Shown here one piece after another: positions 1 through 13,059 of a stretch of DNA of 64,000 bases. This DNA comes from Bidens hawaiensis. Lineage: Eukaryota > Streptophyta > Magnoliopsida > Asterales > Asteraceae. The stretch is from contig JAIQDT010001100.1 of the NCBI GenBank assembly GCA_021521415.1, positions 558,001 to 622,000 on the forward strand, in the 5' to 3' direction. The notes below the pieces were generated by a model. That model saw nothing but the letters and a program-made list of their open reading frames with translations. It made no database searches and was not told the DNA's origin. Position numbers and translations under genes: made by a program. The stretch's first letter is position 1. Each line of letters begins with the position of its first letter.

Positions 1-754
1 CATTGAAAATTTACTTGGGAATTAAATACCGAAGTATTCGTTTACAAAATATTGTTTTATATTACAAGGATTTTATATTCAAAATCGATCCATCTTGTAG
101 TGCGAGCTTCTATCCCCTTGATGTCTCTAATCCTGCTACTGCTATTGAACTTAGTTACCTGCAATGTGGGAATAAAATACGTCTGCTATGTGCTGGTGAA
201 ACGTTGGCTCTAAAAGTATTTAAATAACAATCATAATACAAATATAGTTTTCTTGACAAGCTCAGTGAAAATATTTCTATTCCCCGTATTTGTAACACTA
301 CCCTACACACACACAAGTTTCTCCAAGCCACGTAGCCCATACCGGAGAACTAGTTATGATTGTTAGCCCATGGCCACATAGCCTTTGATTGTTTAGGCTA
401 CACAATTATGTTTGGATCCATACACATGTGTAATCAGTCTGAGTTTCTTTTATTCTCTAATTTGTATTATAACGTTTTAGAGATCACGTAATCTCATGTA
501 AACATTTGACTAACTCTTTAAGATAAACAGCTAGTTTATCTTATAGAGTATAAATATGTTTTGACCGCTTGTAAAGGTTTAACGTAGTCACCTATACCGT
601 CAGTGTGTTGTTGATAAACCTTCCTGCTATGATTTTGAATGATGTTAACCTATAAATAAATAGGTTTGTCTGATTACCTTGATGGTATTTCTTGATTAGA
701 CTGCAGACCTTAATTCTGGTTTTAACCTTGATTAGGTTTGTGAATGTTTGCATT
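1..754. other. Left flank of the outer Copia; no gene recognised
   Basis: AT-rich sequence with only short, non-descript open frames. Bases 750-754 (GCATT) are the left target-site duplicate of the Copia that starts at 755. Before that insertion this DNA ran directly into 19540, which is a decayed Tat-type antisense gene, so it may be internal Tat sequence; nothing here confirms that. Confidence 0.5.
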
Positions 755-1108
755 TGTAAGTTCCGTGACGGATCTTTCAATGTGATATCAAGATACTCAA
801 TGATTAGGCGAAAACTAATCACTAAGCCGATTCTAAGCAACAAACAAGAATACACGTAAAACCAATGAACAAGCTTCAAAATACACGTATATTATACGTC
901 GGGTGCTTAAGCCCTTAACAACTTACACGGGTGAATAACAATGCTTGAACGAACAACCCTAATCTCGTTAACATACATCAATATATATTCTACCAACTAG
1001 GCCCAAAACATACTAAAGCCCACCCGAGATCAATAGATCTCGGTTTACATACAAAAGCCCAACTGATCCCAACTATACAAAGCATAAACCACAAAACACG
1101 ACCCAACA
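755..1108 (-). repeat. 3' LTR of the outer Copia (354 bp)
   Basis: Starts TGTAAGTTCC and ends CCCAACA on the plus strand. It aligns over its whole length with 19186-19534. I count about 19 substitutions plus a 5-bp and a 1-bp indel, roughly 5% divergence, so the insertion is not recent. Confidence 0.95.
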
Positions 1109-1119
1109 TTCTCCCCTTG
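1109..1119 (-). other. Polypurine tract of the outer Copia
   Basis: On the minus strand the bases next to the 3' LTR read CCAAGGGGAGAA, a purine run in the position used to prime plus-strand DNA synthesis. Confidence 0.75.
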
Positions 1120-2704
1120 GTTTATTGCTTGATTCCTTTGACTATCAAAGTGTCAACCGTAAACATCTAATATGCTCCTATACCTCCATTTCTTCCTTCC
1201 GGCGTATAAACTGTGGCTTCTAAATAGACATTTGGAAGATGAGTGTCTTATTTAGTGCCTTTATTCCGGGAATAGTAACCCCGGCTAATCTACCACAGGT
1301 CATGCTACTTACCATTACAAGAAGATGTTCATGAGGTTGATTGATGAAAATAGTAGAGGATCTTAGGTTCAATTGACTTAGAAACGTTGAATATGATGCA
1401 CTTTTGATCGAGCAAACAAATACTCGATTAAGGTTTGATCGTGAGTCCCTTGAAATGTCGGCTGACCATGGAACTTTCTGATTGACCAAGAGATTTCAGT
1501 CAATCTCCATCAAGAACACATGCATATGACCCTTCATCTTCACCATTCTACTAATCATCATTGATGACCAAGCCTGCATCTTTGTTTAACAACTAAAAAA
1601 AACAATCAGTAACTTCAACAAGAAACCGAAGAAACACACCATAATCACAGATCGATTAAGCCATTGTTACTTCAAAACTCAAGAGTCAAAGATAAATACT
1701 GATTAACATTACTTACCTTTCTCAATGATTCCTTTAAAGGAACTTAGATGAAAACATAAAAGATGAAGATGAATGAATAGATGGCTATGATTTCAGAAGA
1801 TCTTTGAAGATTTTGGAAGTTACAAATTTCAAGAATGATTAATAAGGTGCAATGAGTGCCTTTTAAACTACCAGGTCACATCAACCTGTGCCGAGAACAT
1901 ATACTGACCGAGAACACATATGGCCGAGAACAGTTATTTTGAGCCAAGAACTCACATCTGTTTAGTTCGCTGGCCAATTGGATCAGGTAGAAAGCAAGAA
2001 TATCCGATGGGCCAAATAGACTGGCCCACAAATCAAGTCCAGTAGTTTAATGATCAAAAGTGATCCCGAGTCATAAAAAATTGATTTCTTATGGACATCT
2101 ATTTCGACACGAGTACACATGAGGAAAAATAATTTAAATAAAATAAATAAAAATAAAATAAAATCTCAATAAAACTAAGTTAAAACAAAAAATAATTTAC
2201 ATGTCTAGCAAATTTATCAAATTTTGAGATCAAATTTCAGCTGTTTGAAAACAAGCAACCTTTTTTTAGAAAAGATCCGAACATGAAATCATATTGATTA
2301 AGTTAATTTCACAATGATCCATTTTCAGTATTATTTTGACATAGTGAAAGGTTGATAGCAGGTATTTAGAAACTTAGTATGATTTTCATTGCGCCAGTGA
2401 TATGATTAGGTTCAATTAGGCATAAAGCTAATATGGACATCACTTATGGACCTATGAAGCCCCTTATCTCTTCTCAAAGCGTATTTGGCTTTCCCAGATC
2501 ACCCCAATTTGACTCCAATCCCCTAGTGCTTGATCAAAGAATTTTCTCTATAAAAAATAATTTTTAGACTTTAAGGTTGAACGTTGGACTTACATGACAT
2601 CCGGACTTACAAGTCTTACATTCAGGGTGTTTAGGACTTACTTGTATGCCCCACCCCTGTAGTTCCCTGGTGCCCCTTTAAGCCTTTATGAAATAATTGA
2701 ATGA

Positions 2705-2742
<38 letters not shown>

Positions 2743-3553
2743 TATATAACATTTTGGCGATCAAGACACTAACGGGCTCGTGTATGACTCGGTAATTACT
2801 TTTCTGCCTATCATTCGGAGAGAGAGAGATGTATCTAGAGACATGCACACATCTTCAAAATGACTCTCCACTAAAAGTTTAGCAGATTTAGTTTATATCA
2901 CTTCAAACTTTTACTTATCATAGAAAGCTACCATACACATCTATGACTTATCATAAGCCTTTTTAGCTTAATAACTTCACACGTTAGGCACACAAAATCA
3001 ATTTATCTATCATTTCTCAAAGGTTGGATCAATTTTCATTTGAAAATATTTTAAGCTTCTAATAAATTTTAGCTGAATAATAATATTACTTCCCAGATGA
3101 TAACTTTGAAGATGATTTTAAATTCAATCACCCCAGTCACCTTCAGTTTTGAGGTGAATGGTTATCCCATGTGTTTACAGGCAAACAATAGGACCAAACA
3201 CATAATAGTATATGTCCCTCAAACTTAGGTGGCCGACATAATTTTCAGTGAAAGAACTTTAAATAATATTTTTATGTTCAGTCGCCCCGGTCACTTTCAG
3301 TGAGTCAAGAGTTGATAACGGGACCAAACATATGAGATATGTCCGTTGAACTTGAGTAACCGACATAATTTTAAGCAACAGAACAAGACACATTTTTTTA
3401 AATAACAAACACACACACACACACACTCTTTTTGTCTTTTTATTTTTCTCCCCCTAAATTTGTACATAAATTAAGATAAAATCAGAAAATATTTATGTAC
3501 AAATTTTAACCTCAAAAGTACTAAGTCTTCGAAACGTAACATCTTAAGAAACC
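1120..3553 (-). other. Long untranslated 3' region of the outer Copia
   Basis: About 2.4 kb between the pol stop and the polypurine tract with no convincing ORF. It contains a TA microsatellite (about 2709-2740), a CA tract (about 3411-3426), short spaced repeats of CCGAGAACA (about 1890-1940), and two diverged units of about 170 bp (about 3110-3380) that share GGGACCAAACA and CCGACATAATTTT. Sireviruses often have a post-pol region or an extra ORF here; no ORF survives in this copy. Confidence 0.6.
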
Positions 3554-6488
3554 CTACAAGCACATTGAATCTGGCTGTTCCGACCGGTTTTGTAAATAGG
3601 CCGCAACATTATTATCAGTGTGGACCTGTTCAAGATGAATTAACTTCCGGTCGTAACAGTCACGAATAAAATGAATTTTGATATCGATGTGCTTGGTTTT
3701 AGAATGCTGGACCGGGTTTTTAAGAATGGCAATTGCATCATCATTATCACAGAAAATGGGAGTATCAAGAAATTCCAAACTATAGTCCAACAGTTGATGT
3801 TGCATCCATATGACCTGAAAACAACAGGCAGAAGCAGCAACATATTCAGCCTCAGTAGTGCTTGTGGACACCATTTGTTGTTTCTTGCATTGCCACGAAA
3901 TGAGCCGATCCCCTAAAAATTGACATCCAGCAGACATCGATTTCCTGTCAATATCATCACCTCTATAATTGTTGTCAGCAAAAGCATACAGATCAAATTC
4001 TGAATTCTTGGGATACCAAAGACCAAGCTTCGGTTGCCTTTTCAGATATCTAAAAATTCGTTTAACAGCAATTAAATGAGAGAGTTTAGGATTAGCCTGG
4101 AAATGAGCACACTGACAAACTGCGAACATGTTGTCAGGGCGACTGGCAGTAAGATACATCAGGGACCCGATCATCGACCAATAGTACGTTTGATCTACGG
4201 GTTTCCCATTAGGATCTGAAGAAAGAAGAGGTCTTTCAGCCATAAGAGTCGTCGCACTTTTGGAGTCCTGAAACTCAAACTTTGCCAACATGCCCTCGAC
4301 ATATTTTCCTTGATGTAGTAGAATCCCTGTTGAGCTTTGACGAACTTGCAGACCTAAAAACATTGTCATCTCCCCCAACGAGCTCATCTCAAACCTTTTC
4401 TTCATCACCTCCTCAAACTCAGAACAGAGAACAGTGCTGGTAGAACCAAAAATGATGTCATCCACATAAATCTGAACCAGGATCAGATCCTTTCCAACAC
4501 TCTTTATAAATAGTGTCTGATCAATGGTTCCACGCTTATACCTATGCTCCAAAAGATGAGCTGTCAACGTCGCATACCATGCTCGAGGAGCCTGATGAAG
4601 ACCGCAGAGAGCCTTGTCCAACTTATAGACATGCGACGGATGCTTGGAATCCACAAAACCCGATGGCTGATCCACATAAATTTCTTCTTTCACTTCGCCA
4701 TATAGAAACGCTGTCTTTACATCCATTTGATAGACTGTGAAACCCATGTACGATGCATAAGCCAAAAAGATCCGAATGGCCTCAAGACGAGCCACTGAAG
4801 CGTACACCTTAGTATAGTCCAAACCCTCAACCTAACGAAAACCACGAACCACAAGCCTTGCCTTGTTTCTAACAATAGCCCCTGAGTCATCCTGCTTGTT
4901 GCGAAAAACCCATCTCGTATCTAGTGACTTCTTCCCAGCAGGTAGTTCGACCAACCTCCAAACCCTGAGTTTCTCAAACTGATTGAGTTCCTCATGCATG
5001 GCGTCAACCCATCTTGGTTCTTGCAGAGCCATGTCAACCTTCTTAGGCTCAATTTGTGAAATGAAACAAGAATACAAGCAGTTGTTGATTGTTCCAGTCT
5101 GACTTCTGGTTGAGACACCAGCTTCAAGGGGACCAATAATACTGTCAGTGGGGTGATCCCGTTGAATTCTTGATGGAATAGAGTGATCAAGAACAGAACA
5201 GTTTGCTGGTAAATTGGTTGGATCTTTGAGGGCTTCAATGAGAGGGTTCCTCCATCCCGATGCTGCTGTACTGTGCGAGTATGAGGTATTAGCAACATAC
5301 TCGTTTGGAATGGCATCAGGGAATAGAGTGCTACCAAATATCTGACGAATGACGCTCTCCCCCTCAACAGGTGACATCTATGCTGAAGAGGGTTCTTGTG
5401 GGGATACACTCTCGGTGACAGTCTCTTTTAGATTCTCTGATGACGGTTGAGTGGTGTCTGAAGGTTTAGACGGGTCAACACTCAGCATAGGAAACTCTTG
5501 AATATAAGCAGAAACATCTTTTTCATCATTGACAATAGTAGAAATCCCTCCCCCTGAGTTATCTGAATCAATCACAAGAAACAGGTTGAATGGCTTGAAC
5601 AGATTGTCGTAATCAAACAACCAGTTAGGCCCCACACGAGCATCTATCTCATTTTCTTCTAAACAGCGCACATCATATGATTCTACGATCTGTTTCGATG
5701 CGTTGTTGTAGACTCTGCAGGCAGTTCGACCAGCATAACCAACAAAATAACAATCATCTTCCTTCGCTTCGAACTTAGGAATCGACTCAAGGTTCAACAA
5801 AGTGCACGAACACCCGAAAGCTCGAAAATGTACGACTGTGGGCTTGTGACCATAAACAATTTTATAGGGAGTTTTCATCTGAGATTTGTTGATCAATACC
5901 TGATTTTGAACATAACATGCGGTGTTGATCGCTTCAGCCCAGAAAAATAATGGTAACTTTGAATCATAGAACATCGTTCTTTCAGCTTCGATCAATGTAA
6001 AGGTTCCTTCTTTCAGCAACACCATTTTGCTGCGGGGTACGAGCTGAGCTATAATGACGAAGTATTCCCTTTATGGCACAAAAATGATTCAGTGTAGTGT
6101 TTTTGAACTCCGTGCCGTTGTCATAATGAATTCCCTTGAGCTTCAAGTTCAACTAATTTTCCATAAGCACCATGAACTTCTTGATCAATTCAGCTGTCTC
6201 ACCTTTATTCGTAAGAAAAACACCCAAGTGAAACGGGAGTAGTCGTCGGTGATGACCAGCAGTGATTACTACGAGATAGACTGAAGACATGAACTGGACC
6301 GAATAAGTCCATGTGAAGCAACTGAAAGACACTAGAAATGGTATTTATCAGCTTTGGCTTGTGTGATTTTCGATGATGCTTGCCTAACACACAAGCCACA
6401 CACTTCTCGATAGTCACAAAGTATTTAATTGGCAAGCCGCGTACAATATTGTTCTTTGCAAGATGATTCAGGGTTTTGATATTGGCAT
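3554..6488 (-). pseudogene. pol: Copia pol, downstream half: integrase core, RT, RNase H (broken)
   Basis: One reading frame runs from 6025 down to 3554, interrupted by two TAG codons, at 5378-5380 and 4832-4834. It encodes the end of the integrase (the ERTMFYDSKLPLFFWAEAIN region), a serine-rich linker, RT with YVDD at 4457-4468, and RNase H (TEAEYVAAS). The TAG at 4832 replaces one codon between RGFR and VEGLDY, where relatives have Gln. In RNase H the usual SDYGG motif reads NNYRG. Integrase zinc-region and catalytic-core sequence at 6205-6488 lies in a different frame, so at least one frameshift exists near 6030-6200. The segment ends abruptly at 6488, where the nested Gypsy begins; its other half resumes at 15639. 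Confidence 0.9.
6484..6488. repeat. Target-site duplicate GGCAT, left copy
   Basis: Matches 15639-15643 exactly. Together they mark the insertion site of the nested Gypsy inside the Copia integrase. Confidence 0.95.
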
Positions 6489-8410
6489 TGTAACACCCCG
6501 ACCAAAGGCGGATTATACATCGGGGCGCCACATATTGCTTCATTACTCGCGACACTATTGGTGTCAATATTTATTAATACACATTTTATCGCGCACGCGC
6601 AGCGGGGAAAATAAAGAACATAAATCAAACATAAATCAATATATTATAAATTATAACATTCAAACAACATTAACTTGTCTTGATACATTTTAATTCTAGG
6701 TCCAAAAGTAAAAACGTCCTACGTGTCCACAAGCTCCAAAACAGCTACTGCAAACCTGAACATGTGTTAAAATAAACGTCAAACACTTGCGTGTTGGTGA
6801 GAAATCAAGTTTAATACAATACATAGATAACAATAAAATCTGCGCGCAACATGTGTATGTCTGGTTTTCAACAAGGGTGTAATCTGATCGGGACCAACTC
6901 TAAGAGACAAGACTGCCAGTGCTCACAATTGAGCTCACAAACAAGACTAACTGTGCATGTGTAAACAAAAGAGAAATCATAAACGAATGTTCTCCCGTGT
7001 TCATCTAATGGTACCATGAAAACTGCGGAATAGACCGACAAGACGGTTAATGATCCACACATACAAATAAACAGCCAAGTCTACGTCCTCAACACATGGG
7101 ATACTGCGCGACTAAAGTTCATAAACAAGTTTAAGACTCTAAGTTTGATATGAACACATGAACATCCCAAAGTATTTAAAATAAAAAGGGATTAGATACG
7201 AGATAACTCACTTGATAAACGATGCGGTGTAAGATAAAGCAAGAACCAACTTTAAACAAGCACAAGTTAACCTATAAATAAGATTATTGTTTTAATGATT
7301 TGTTTTAAGTCTTGATTATAAGTTAGCATAATTAAATAAGTAAATTATTATATATAATATATATTACCGGAAAAGCAGGGCAGAACAGGAAGGACGACGG
7401 AGGCAGAGAGGAAGACGGCAGAGAGCAAGGAGCAAGAGAACAGGAGAGATTAAGTGTTTGTGTGTGATGTGTTATGAAAAATAATACTATTATTTATAGA
7501 AAAACCCTAGGAGACATAATCCCTAGAAAAAGGGGAAAAGATCTCAAAAAGTAAAAGAAAAGATATCAACGGTAAAAAGTTCTGAAAAGTAAAGATATCA
7601 AAAGATATGGCAGCTGCAGGGGGCAAGATAAAGCTGTCAGGGAACAGTAAAAAAAGCATGGGCGGTTCAGATAAAGGTACTGGTCAAGCATGGCAAAAGC
7701 AGATCTCAAAAGATAATGTCAGTCACTTTTTCTACCAACCAATGGGGTTGGTACGCATGCTGCGCCGAAAGTAACTATTCAGACATTAGATAGGTTAGGT
7801 CAACAGCTCAGAAGAAAAGGCAACACAAAAGCATACAGGCTGGATAAAACAGGACTAGACTAAAGGGTCAAGCGCGAGAAGGCTGAGTGCGCGAGCGCGA
7901 AGGCTGGCACAACAATCCTTAGCGTGCTGCGGGAAGAATCACAATTCCTTAGCGCGCTGCGTGAAGAACCTTGAATTCTAAGCGCATCGCGGGAAGAACA
8001 TACATTCTTAGCGCATTGCGGGAAGAACATGCATTCTTAGCGCGCTGCGAGAAGAGTTCTCTTCACGCATCGCAGGAACAAGATGTCTTCACGCAGGCTT
8101 CCATGTAAGGAGTCTGGCGCGTGGAGCTGCAGACAACCTTAGGCGGGAAGGAACAAAGGACAAGCAAAGAGTTAGAAGAAAAAGAGGGAAACAAGGCGTA
8201 AGGGCGGGACGGCGACAAGAGGGAAAAGAAGGCGGAAAGAGAGGAAGAGGGAGGGGACGGCGGAAAGAAAGAGAGAGAGAGGCGGAAAGGAAAAGTATAT
8301 TATTATTATTAAAAATAAAACATAAGTATAAATATATTAAATCATAAAAGAAAGAGATCGGGTCAGAGAAACGGGTACCTGGGTCGGGTCGGATCAGGGC
8401 AGATGTCACA
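6489..8410 (-). repeat. 3' LTR of the nested chromovirus (1,922 bp)
   Basis: Plus-strand start TGTAACACCCCGACC, end ATGTCACA. It carries about five tandem copies of a unit of about 35 bp (7910-8095, core TTCTTAGCGCGCTGCGGGAA), a TATA-like CTATAAATA on the minus strand at 7491-7499, and a GA-rich tract near 8269. Same length as the right LTR, offset 7,228. Confidence 0.96.
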
Positions 8411-8422
8411 GTCTCCCCTACT
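8411..8422 (-). other. Polypurine tract of the nested chromovirus
   Basis: The minus strand reads AGTAGGGGAGAC immediately before the 3' LTR. Confidence 0.8.
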
Positions 8423-8444
8423 TTAAGAAATTTCGTCCCGAAAT

Positions 8445-11400
8445 TTATCTCGAAGTAGGTCGCGCAGAGAACAGGTGCGGGTACTTGATCTTCATTTGAT
8501 CTTCCCTTTCCCATGTAAACTCGGCTCCGCGCTTGGACTCCCAGCGAACTTTCACGATAGGGATACGACTGCGCTTGGTTTGCTTAACCTCGCGATCCAT
8601 AATCTCAACAGGCTTCTCAACGAAATGCATAGATTCATCAACTTGAACTTCATCGAGTGAAATGTGAAGGTTCTCGTCAGCTAAACACTTCTTGAGATTG
8701 GATACATGGAACGTTGGATGCACATTACTGAGCGCGGGCGGCAGGTCAAGTCTGTAGGCAACTTTTCCCACACGCGCGAGAATCTTAAATGGACCAACAT
8801 AACGAGGAGCAAGCTTACCCTTCTTCCCAAAGCGGACAACACCTTTCCAAGGCGACACTTTGAGGAGAACAAGATCACCAACTTGAAATTCGAGAGGCTT
8901 TCGTCTGCGATCTGCGTAACTCTTCTGTCGGCTTCTAGCAGTCAGCAGATGATCACGGATCTTGGCGATTTTATCGGTTGTCTCTTGAACAAGTTCGGGT
9001 CCTGTGATTTGAGTTTCACCCACTTCGCTCCAACAGATCGGGGAGCGGCATTTACGACCGTAAAGTGCTTCAAATGGGGCCATACCGATACTGGAATGAT
9101 AGCTGTTATTATAAGAGAACTCGATCAAAGGCAGGTGCGAATCCCAATTACCTCCAAAATCAAGAACACAAGATCGGAGCATATCCTCAAGAGTTTGAAT
9201 AGTTCGCTCAGACTGACCGTCAGTCTGAGGATGATATGCCGTACTCATGTCCAAGCGAGTTCCTAGCGCAGATTGGAGAGATTTCCAAAAGCGAGATATA
9301 AAACGGCCATCGCGATCGGATATGATGCTCAAAGGAGTACCATGACGGCAAACAATTTCCTTGACATACAGCTGCGCGAGTTGCTCAACACGGTAGTTTT
9401 CACGAATGGGCAGGAAGTGAGCAGACTTAGTCAAACGATCCACTATTACCCAAATGCTATCATGTTTACTTGTTGTCAAAGGTAACTTGGTAATAAAGTC
9501 CATTGCTACACATTCCCATTTCCACGTAGGAATTTCTGGTTGTTCAAGCAAACCAGATGGGCGTTGGTGTTCAGCTTTCACTTTAGAACAAGTCAGACAT
9601 CTAGCTACGAACACAACAATATCCTTTTTCATACCGGGCCACCAATAAGTTATGCGCAAATCCTTGTACATCTTATCAGCGCCAGGATGAATAGAATACC
9701 GAGATTTGTGCGCTTCACACAGGATATCAGCGCGAAGATTCTCATCACAAGGGATCCAGATGCGATTGAGATAGCAAAGAATTCCACTCAGATTAGGGAC
9801 AAAATGCGCTTCCGCGCCACACGCTAACTCGGCGCGAAGGTTGCCATTGCTGATGGATGCGCGCTGCGAGTCGCGAATACGCGATTCAAGGTTGCTTTGA
9901 ATCGGCGCGAAGTGAAGCTGGGTGCGCGGCAAGATACAGTTAAGCTGGCAGGGTTTTCGGCTGAGCGCATCGGCTACCACATTAGCCTTACCAGGATGAT
10001 ACCGGATCTCACAATCGTAATCGCTGATGAGTTCGTTCCATCGGCGTTGTCTCATGTTAAGTTCCTTTTGATCAAAGATATGCTGAAGGCTTTTATGGTC
10101 AGTGTAGAGGATACACTTAGTACCATAAAGGTAGTGTCTCCAGATCTTCAAGGCAAAAACAACTGCACCAAGTTCGAGGTCGTGAGTTGTATAATTCTTT
10201 TCATGAACCTTAAGTTGCCTTGATGCGTAAGCGATAACCTTGCCTCGTTGCATAAGAACACAACCGAGACCTTGGTTGGATGCATCGCAATACACGACAA
10301 AATCATCATTACCCTCAGGTAGCGCAAGAACAGGAGCTTCACACAACAAACGCTTGAGCGTTAGAAAGGCTTCTTCTTGCTTCGAGCCCCAAATATACGG
10401 TTTACCTTTGTGCGTCAGAGCTGTTAAAGGCAAAGCGATCTTTGAGAAGTTCGAAATGAATCGCCGGTAGTAACCAGCTAAGCCCAGAAAGGAACGGATC
10501 TCAGAAGGAGAGGATGGCGTAATCCAGTTCTTGATTGCTTCAATTTTGGATGGGTCGACATGAATACCCATCTTGTTTACAACATGACCAAGAAACTGTA
10601 CTTCATCAGACCAAAATTCACACTTGGAGAGCTTAGCATAGAGTTGCTCAACTCTAAGCTTTTGCAACACCAAACGAAGATGTTGTTCATGCTCGGCCTT
10701 AGTCTTGGAATAAATCAGAACGTCATCGATAAACACAATCACGAATTTATCCAAGAAAGGCCTACACACTCGATTCATAAGATCCATGAAAACGGCGGGT
10801 GCGTTGGTTAAACCGAAGGACATGACCAAGAATTCAAAATGGCCATAACGAGTTCGAAAAGCAGTCTTCGGAACATCTTCATCGCGGATGCGCAACTGGT
10901 GATAGCCAGAGCGGAGATCGATCTTCGAGAAACAAGAGGCACCTTGGAGTTGATCAAAGAGGTCGTCAATACGCGGTAAGGGATACCGGTTTTTAATGGT
11001 GAGTTTGTTCAACTCGCGGTAATCAATACACATGCGAAACGAACCATCTTTCTTTTTAACGAACAACACCGGAGCACCCCAGGGCGAAGAGCTAGGGCGA
11101 ATGAATCCTTTAGCAGTCAACTCTTGAAGTTGGCTGGCCAATTCTTGCATCTCAGCGGGTGCAAGACGATAAGGAGATTTAGCTACGGGGGAAGCACCAG
11201 GGACAAGATCAATACGAAACTCGACTTCACGAGCGGGAGGGATACCAGGAAGATCATCAGGAAAAACTTCAGGGAAATCACGCACAATCGGGATATCGCG
11301 AAGCTTCTTTCCTTCATCGGGTTTAACCACATGGGCTAGAAATGCAATACACTTCTTCCGCATGAGTCTTTGGGCTTCGGCGCAAGACATAAGTTTAAGA

Positions 11401-11636
11401 CCACTGGAGGGTTTCTCGCCGTAGATATGAAGATCACCATTTTCTCGAGGAATGCGAATCATCTTCTTGGCGCAAATAACTTCGGCGCGATTATTCGAGA
11501 GCCAGTCCATACCAATGATAACATCAAAGCTTCCAAGAGGCATGGGGATGAGGTCGATTAGAAAATCGTTTTCGTTAAGATTAAGCGTACAATCTTTAAT
11601 CACTGAGTTAATTAAAACAGTTTCACCGTTAGCCAA
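8445..11636 (-). CDS. pol: Chromovirus Pol: RT, RNase H, integrase, chromodomain
   Basis: A single open frame with no internal stop. Given as 1,063 residues counted from a TTG codon; the frame is open back to about 11654 and has no obvious ATG, so it is probably expressed as an extension of the gag ORF. RT carries FIDD with the two aspartates at residues 304-305. RNase H keeps YCDAS, the DLELGA glutamate and TDHKSL. Integrase has an HHCC zinc region (about 640-690) and a DDE triad at D713, D774 and E810, the expected D-x60-D-x35-E spacing. A chromodomain occupies about 1000-1056; in this family that domain directs integration to marked chromatin. All catalytic motifs look intact. It lies 1 nt from the gag stop, in the +1 frame. 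Confidence 0.93.
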   Translation of the reverse strand: MANGETVLINSVIKDCTLNLNENDFLIDLIPMPLGSFDVIIGMDWLSNNRAEVICAKKMIRIPRENGDLHIYGEKPSSGLKLMSCAEAQRLMRKKCIAFLAHVVKPDEGKKLRDIPIVRDFPEVFPDDLPGIPPAREVEFRIDLVPGASPVAKSPYRLAPAEMQELASQLQELTAKGFIRPSSSPWGAPVLFVKKKDGSFRMCIDYRELNKLTIKNRYPLPRIDDLFDQLQGASCFSKIDLRSGYHQLRIRDEDVPKTAFRTRYGHFEFLVMSFGLTNAPAVFMDLMNRVCRPFLDKFVIVFIDDVLIYSKTKAEHEQHLRLVLQKLRVEQLYAKLSKCEFWSDEVQFLGHVVNKMGIHVDPSKIEAIKNWITPSSPSEIRSFLGLAGYYRRFISNFSKIALPLTALTHKGKPYIWGSKQEEAFLTLKRLLCEAPVLALPEGNDDFVVYCDASNQGLGCVLMQRGKVIAYASRQLKVHEKNYTTHDLELGAVVFALKIWRHYLYGTKCILYTDHKSLQHIFDQKELNMRQRRWNELISDYDCEIRYHPGKANVVADALSRKPCQLNCILPRTQLHFAPIQSNLESRIRDSQRASISNGNLRAELACGAEAHFVPNLSGILCYLNRIWIPCDENLRADILCEAHKSRYSIHPGADKMYKDLRITYWWPGMKKDIVVFVARCLTCSKVKAEHQRPSGLLEQPEIPTWKWECVAMDFITKLPLTTSKHDSIWVIVDRLTKSAHFLPIRENYRVEQLAQLYVKEIVCRHGTPLSIISDRDGRFISRFWKSLQSALGTRLDMSTAYHPQTDGQSERTIQTLEDMLRSCVLDFGGNWDSHLPLIEFSYNNSYHSSIGMAPFEALYGRKCRSPICWSEVGETQITGPELVQETTDKIAKIRDHLLTARSRQKSYADRRRKPLEFQVGDLVLLKVSPWKGVVRFGKKGKLAPRYVGPFKILARVGKVAYRLDLPPALSNVHPTFHVSNLKKCLADENLHISLDEVQVDESMHFVEKPVEIMDREVKQTKRSRIPIVKVRWESKRGAEFTWEREDQMKIKYPHLFSARPTSR

Positions 11637-11637
11637 T

Positions 11638-13059
11638 TCAACTGAAATCTTCTTTTAAATCGCTGCGCGGTCGCGCAAGCTTCTGCTCGAAGGCGCGAGA
11701 GATAAAACTTCGATCGGCGCCAGTATCAAAAAGTACAGAAGCATAAAATCCGTTAAGTAAAAATGTACCATTAACTACGTCATTATTCGCTTGCGCTTGG
11801 TGCGCGGTTATGTTAAAAGCTCGTCCACGCGTCACTTGGTTTGAAATCTGGTTCACCGGATTCGCTTGCGTAATCTGAACTTGTAGCCTTGGGCACGCGT
11901 TCCGGAAATGACTGGGATCACCGCAGTTAAAGCACGATCTGGGTCGTGGGTTTTGGTAGGTTGGTTGTGGATTCTGCGGGTAGACTGGTGGGGTTGGCGC
12001 AATTGGATTGGCGAGAAGGACTCTACAGTTCTCAGCAGTGTGACCAGTACGGCCACATCGGGTACAAAGTCGACACGGGGTTTGGGTTGGGTGGTGAAAT
12101 CTACAGGTTGGGCAAAAGGGATGGTTTCCTGTGTAAGGTTTCTTAGTTGGCGGGGCAGGGAGTGCTGGATTGGTTAAGGCATAGTTGTGGACTACAGGAG
12201 GTGTTGGGTAGGTTGACAGGGGTTGAGGGGCGTAAACTGGGGGTTGATAAATGGGTTGCTGGACAATGGGCGGGTTGGTAAGCGCATAGGCTTGTCTGCG
12301 CCTACGTTTCTGGTTATGGTTTGAGGGTTCTGGTTTGGTTTCTGTTGGTTCAGGGACAGTCTTGGTGGGTTTGGTCTTCTCAGTTCCCCGCAGGAACAGG
12401 GTTCCTGCTCTGACATGGTTGTCGCTGAGCACAGCGGCCAACTCGATGGCGTCAGAGAGAGTAACTGGGTTTCTGGCCCATACAGAATCTTGAATTTCCA
12501 TGGGGAGACCCCCAAGGAATTTCTCTATGGCTCGGCGGGTAGGGGTAACAAGGTGAGGGACAAGCAGGCTTAGTTCATGGAAGCGCGTCGCGTACTCGCG
12601 CGCTTCACCACTGTACTGCTTAAGGTTCCAAAATTCCTCCTCCAGGCGCTTAACTTCGTTGGGAGGGCAGAATTCTCGCGTAAGAATTTCCTTGAATTCC
12701 TCCCATGTTATGCTAGAAGCAGCCTCTGCGCCACGCGCATGAGCTACTCCATTCCACCATGTAAGCGCTCTGGATTCCAGGACACTGGAAGCATACAGGG
12801 TTCGTCTGTCTGAGGGGCATTGGGTGTGGAGGAAAGTGTTTTCTATCTTCTCGAGCCATTGGAGCATCACGGTGGCTCCTCCAAGACCTGTGAACTTTGG
12901 AGGGTTACCCGCATTGAAGGATTTAATGTTGTAACTGGAGGTATTAGCATTGTTTTGGTTTAAGGCTTGGGCTATTGCGGCGGCCATTTCCTGGGAACGT
13001 TGCTGTCTACGCATGCGCGAGGCTTCTCTTCTCTGAAATCGGCGAGATAGCGGAGGCAT
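11638..13059 (-). CDS. gag: Chromovirus Gag with protease at the C-terminus
   Basis: A 473-residue ORF from an ATG at 13059 to a TGA at 11640-11638. It has an arginine-rich N-terminus, a retrotransposon gag capsid domain (about residues 55-170, [14 protein letters not shown]), a proline-rich linker, zinc-knuckle cysteines ([14 protein letters not shown], then [14 protein letters not shown]) and an aspartic protease motif [10 protein letters not shown] with the catalytic Asp at residue 445. The ORF stops about 20 residues after that motif, while protease sequence continues in the pol frame (VELANGETV). The protease is therefore split across the frame junction. In relatives gag-pol is usually one ORF. 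The break could be a programmed +1 shift or a one-base change. Confidence 0.92.
   Translation of the reverse strand: MPPLSRRFQRREASRMRRQQRSQEMAAAIAQALNQNNANTSSYNIKSFNAGNPPKFTGLGGATVMLQWLEKIENTFLHTQCPSDRRTLYASSVLESRALTWWNGVAHARGAEAASSITWEEFKEILTREFCPPNEVKRLEEEFWNLKQYSGEAREYATRFHELSLLVPHLVTPTRRAIEKFLGGLPMEIQDSVWARNPVTLSDAIELAAVLSDNHVRAGTLFLRGTEKTKPTKTVPEPTETKPEPSNHNQKRRRRQAYALTNPPIVQQPIYQPPVYAPQPLSTYPTPPVVHNYALTNPALPAPPTKKPYTGNHPFCPTCRFHHPTQTPCRLCTRCGRTGHTAENCRVLLANPIAPTPPVYPQNPQPTYQNPRPRSCFNCGDPSHFRNACPRLQVQITQANPVNQISNQVTRGRAFNITAHQAQANNDVVNGTFLLNGFYASVLFDTGADRSFISRAFEQKLARPRSDLKEDFS

Noticed and set aside
3671..3916. Plus-strand ORFs within the Copia and chromovirus coding regions
   Set aside because: They are shadows of the minus-strand pol frames and encode no recognisable domains.
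8089..8514. 141-codon minus-strand ORF (and its twin at 15317-15673)
   Set aside because: It is translation of LTR sequence rich in GA/CT and GC minisatellite; the copies end with the LTR and match no protein family I know.
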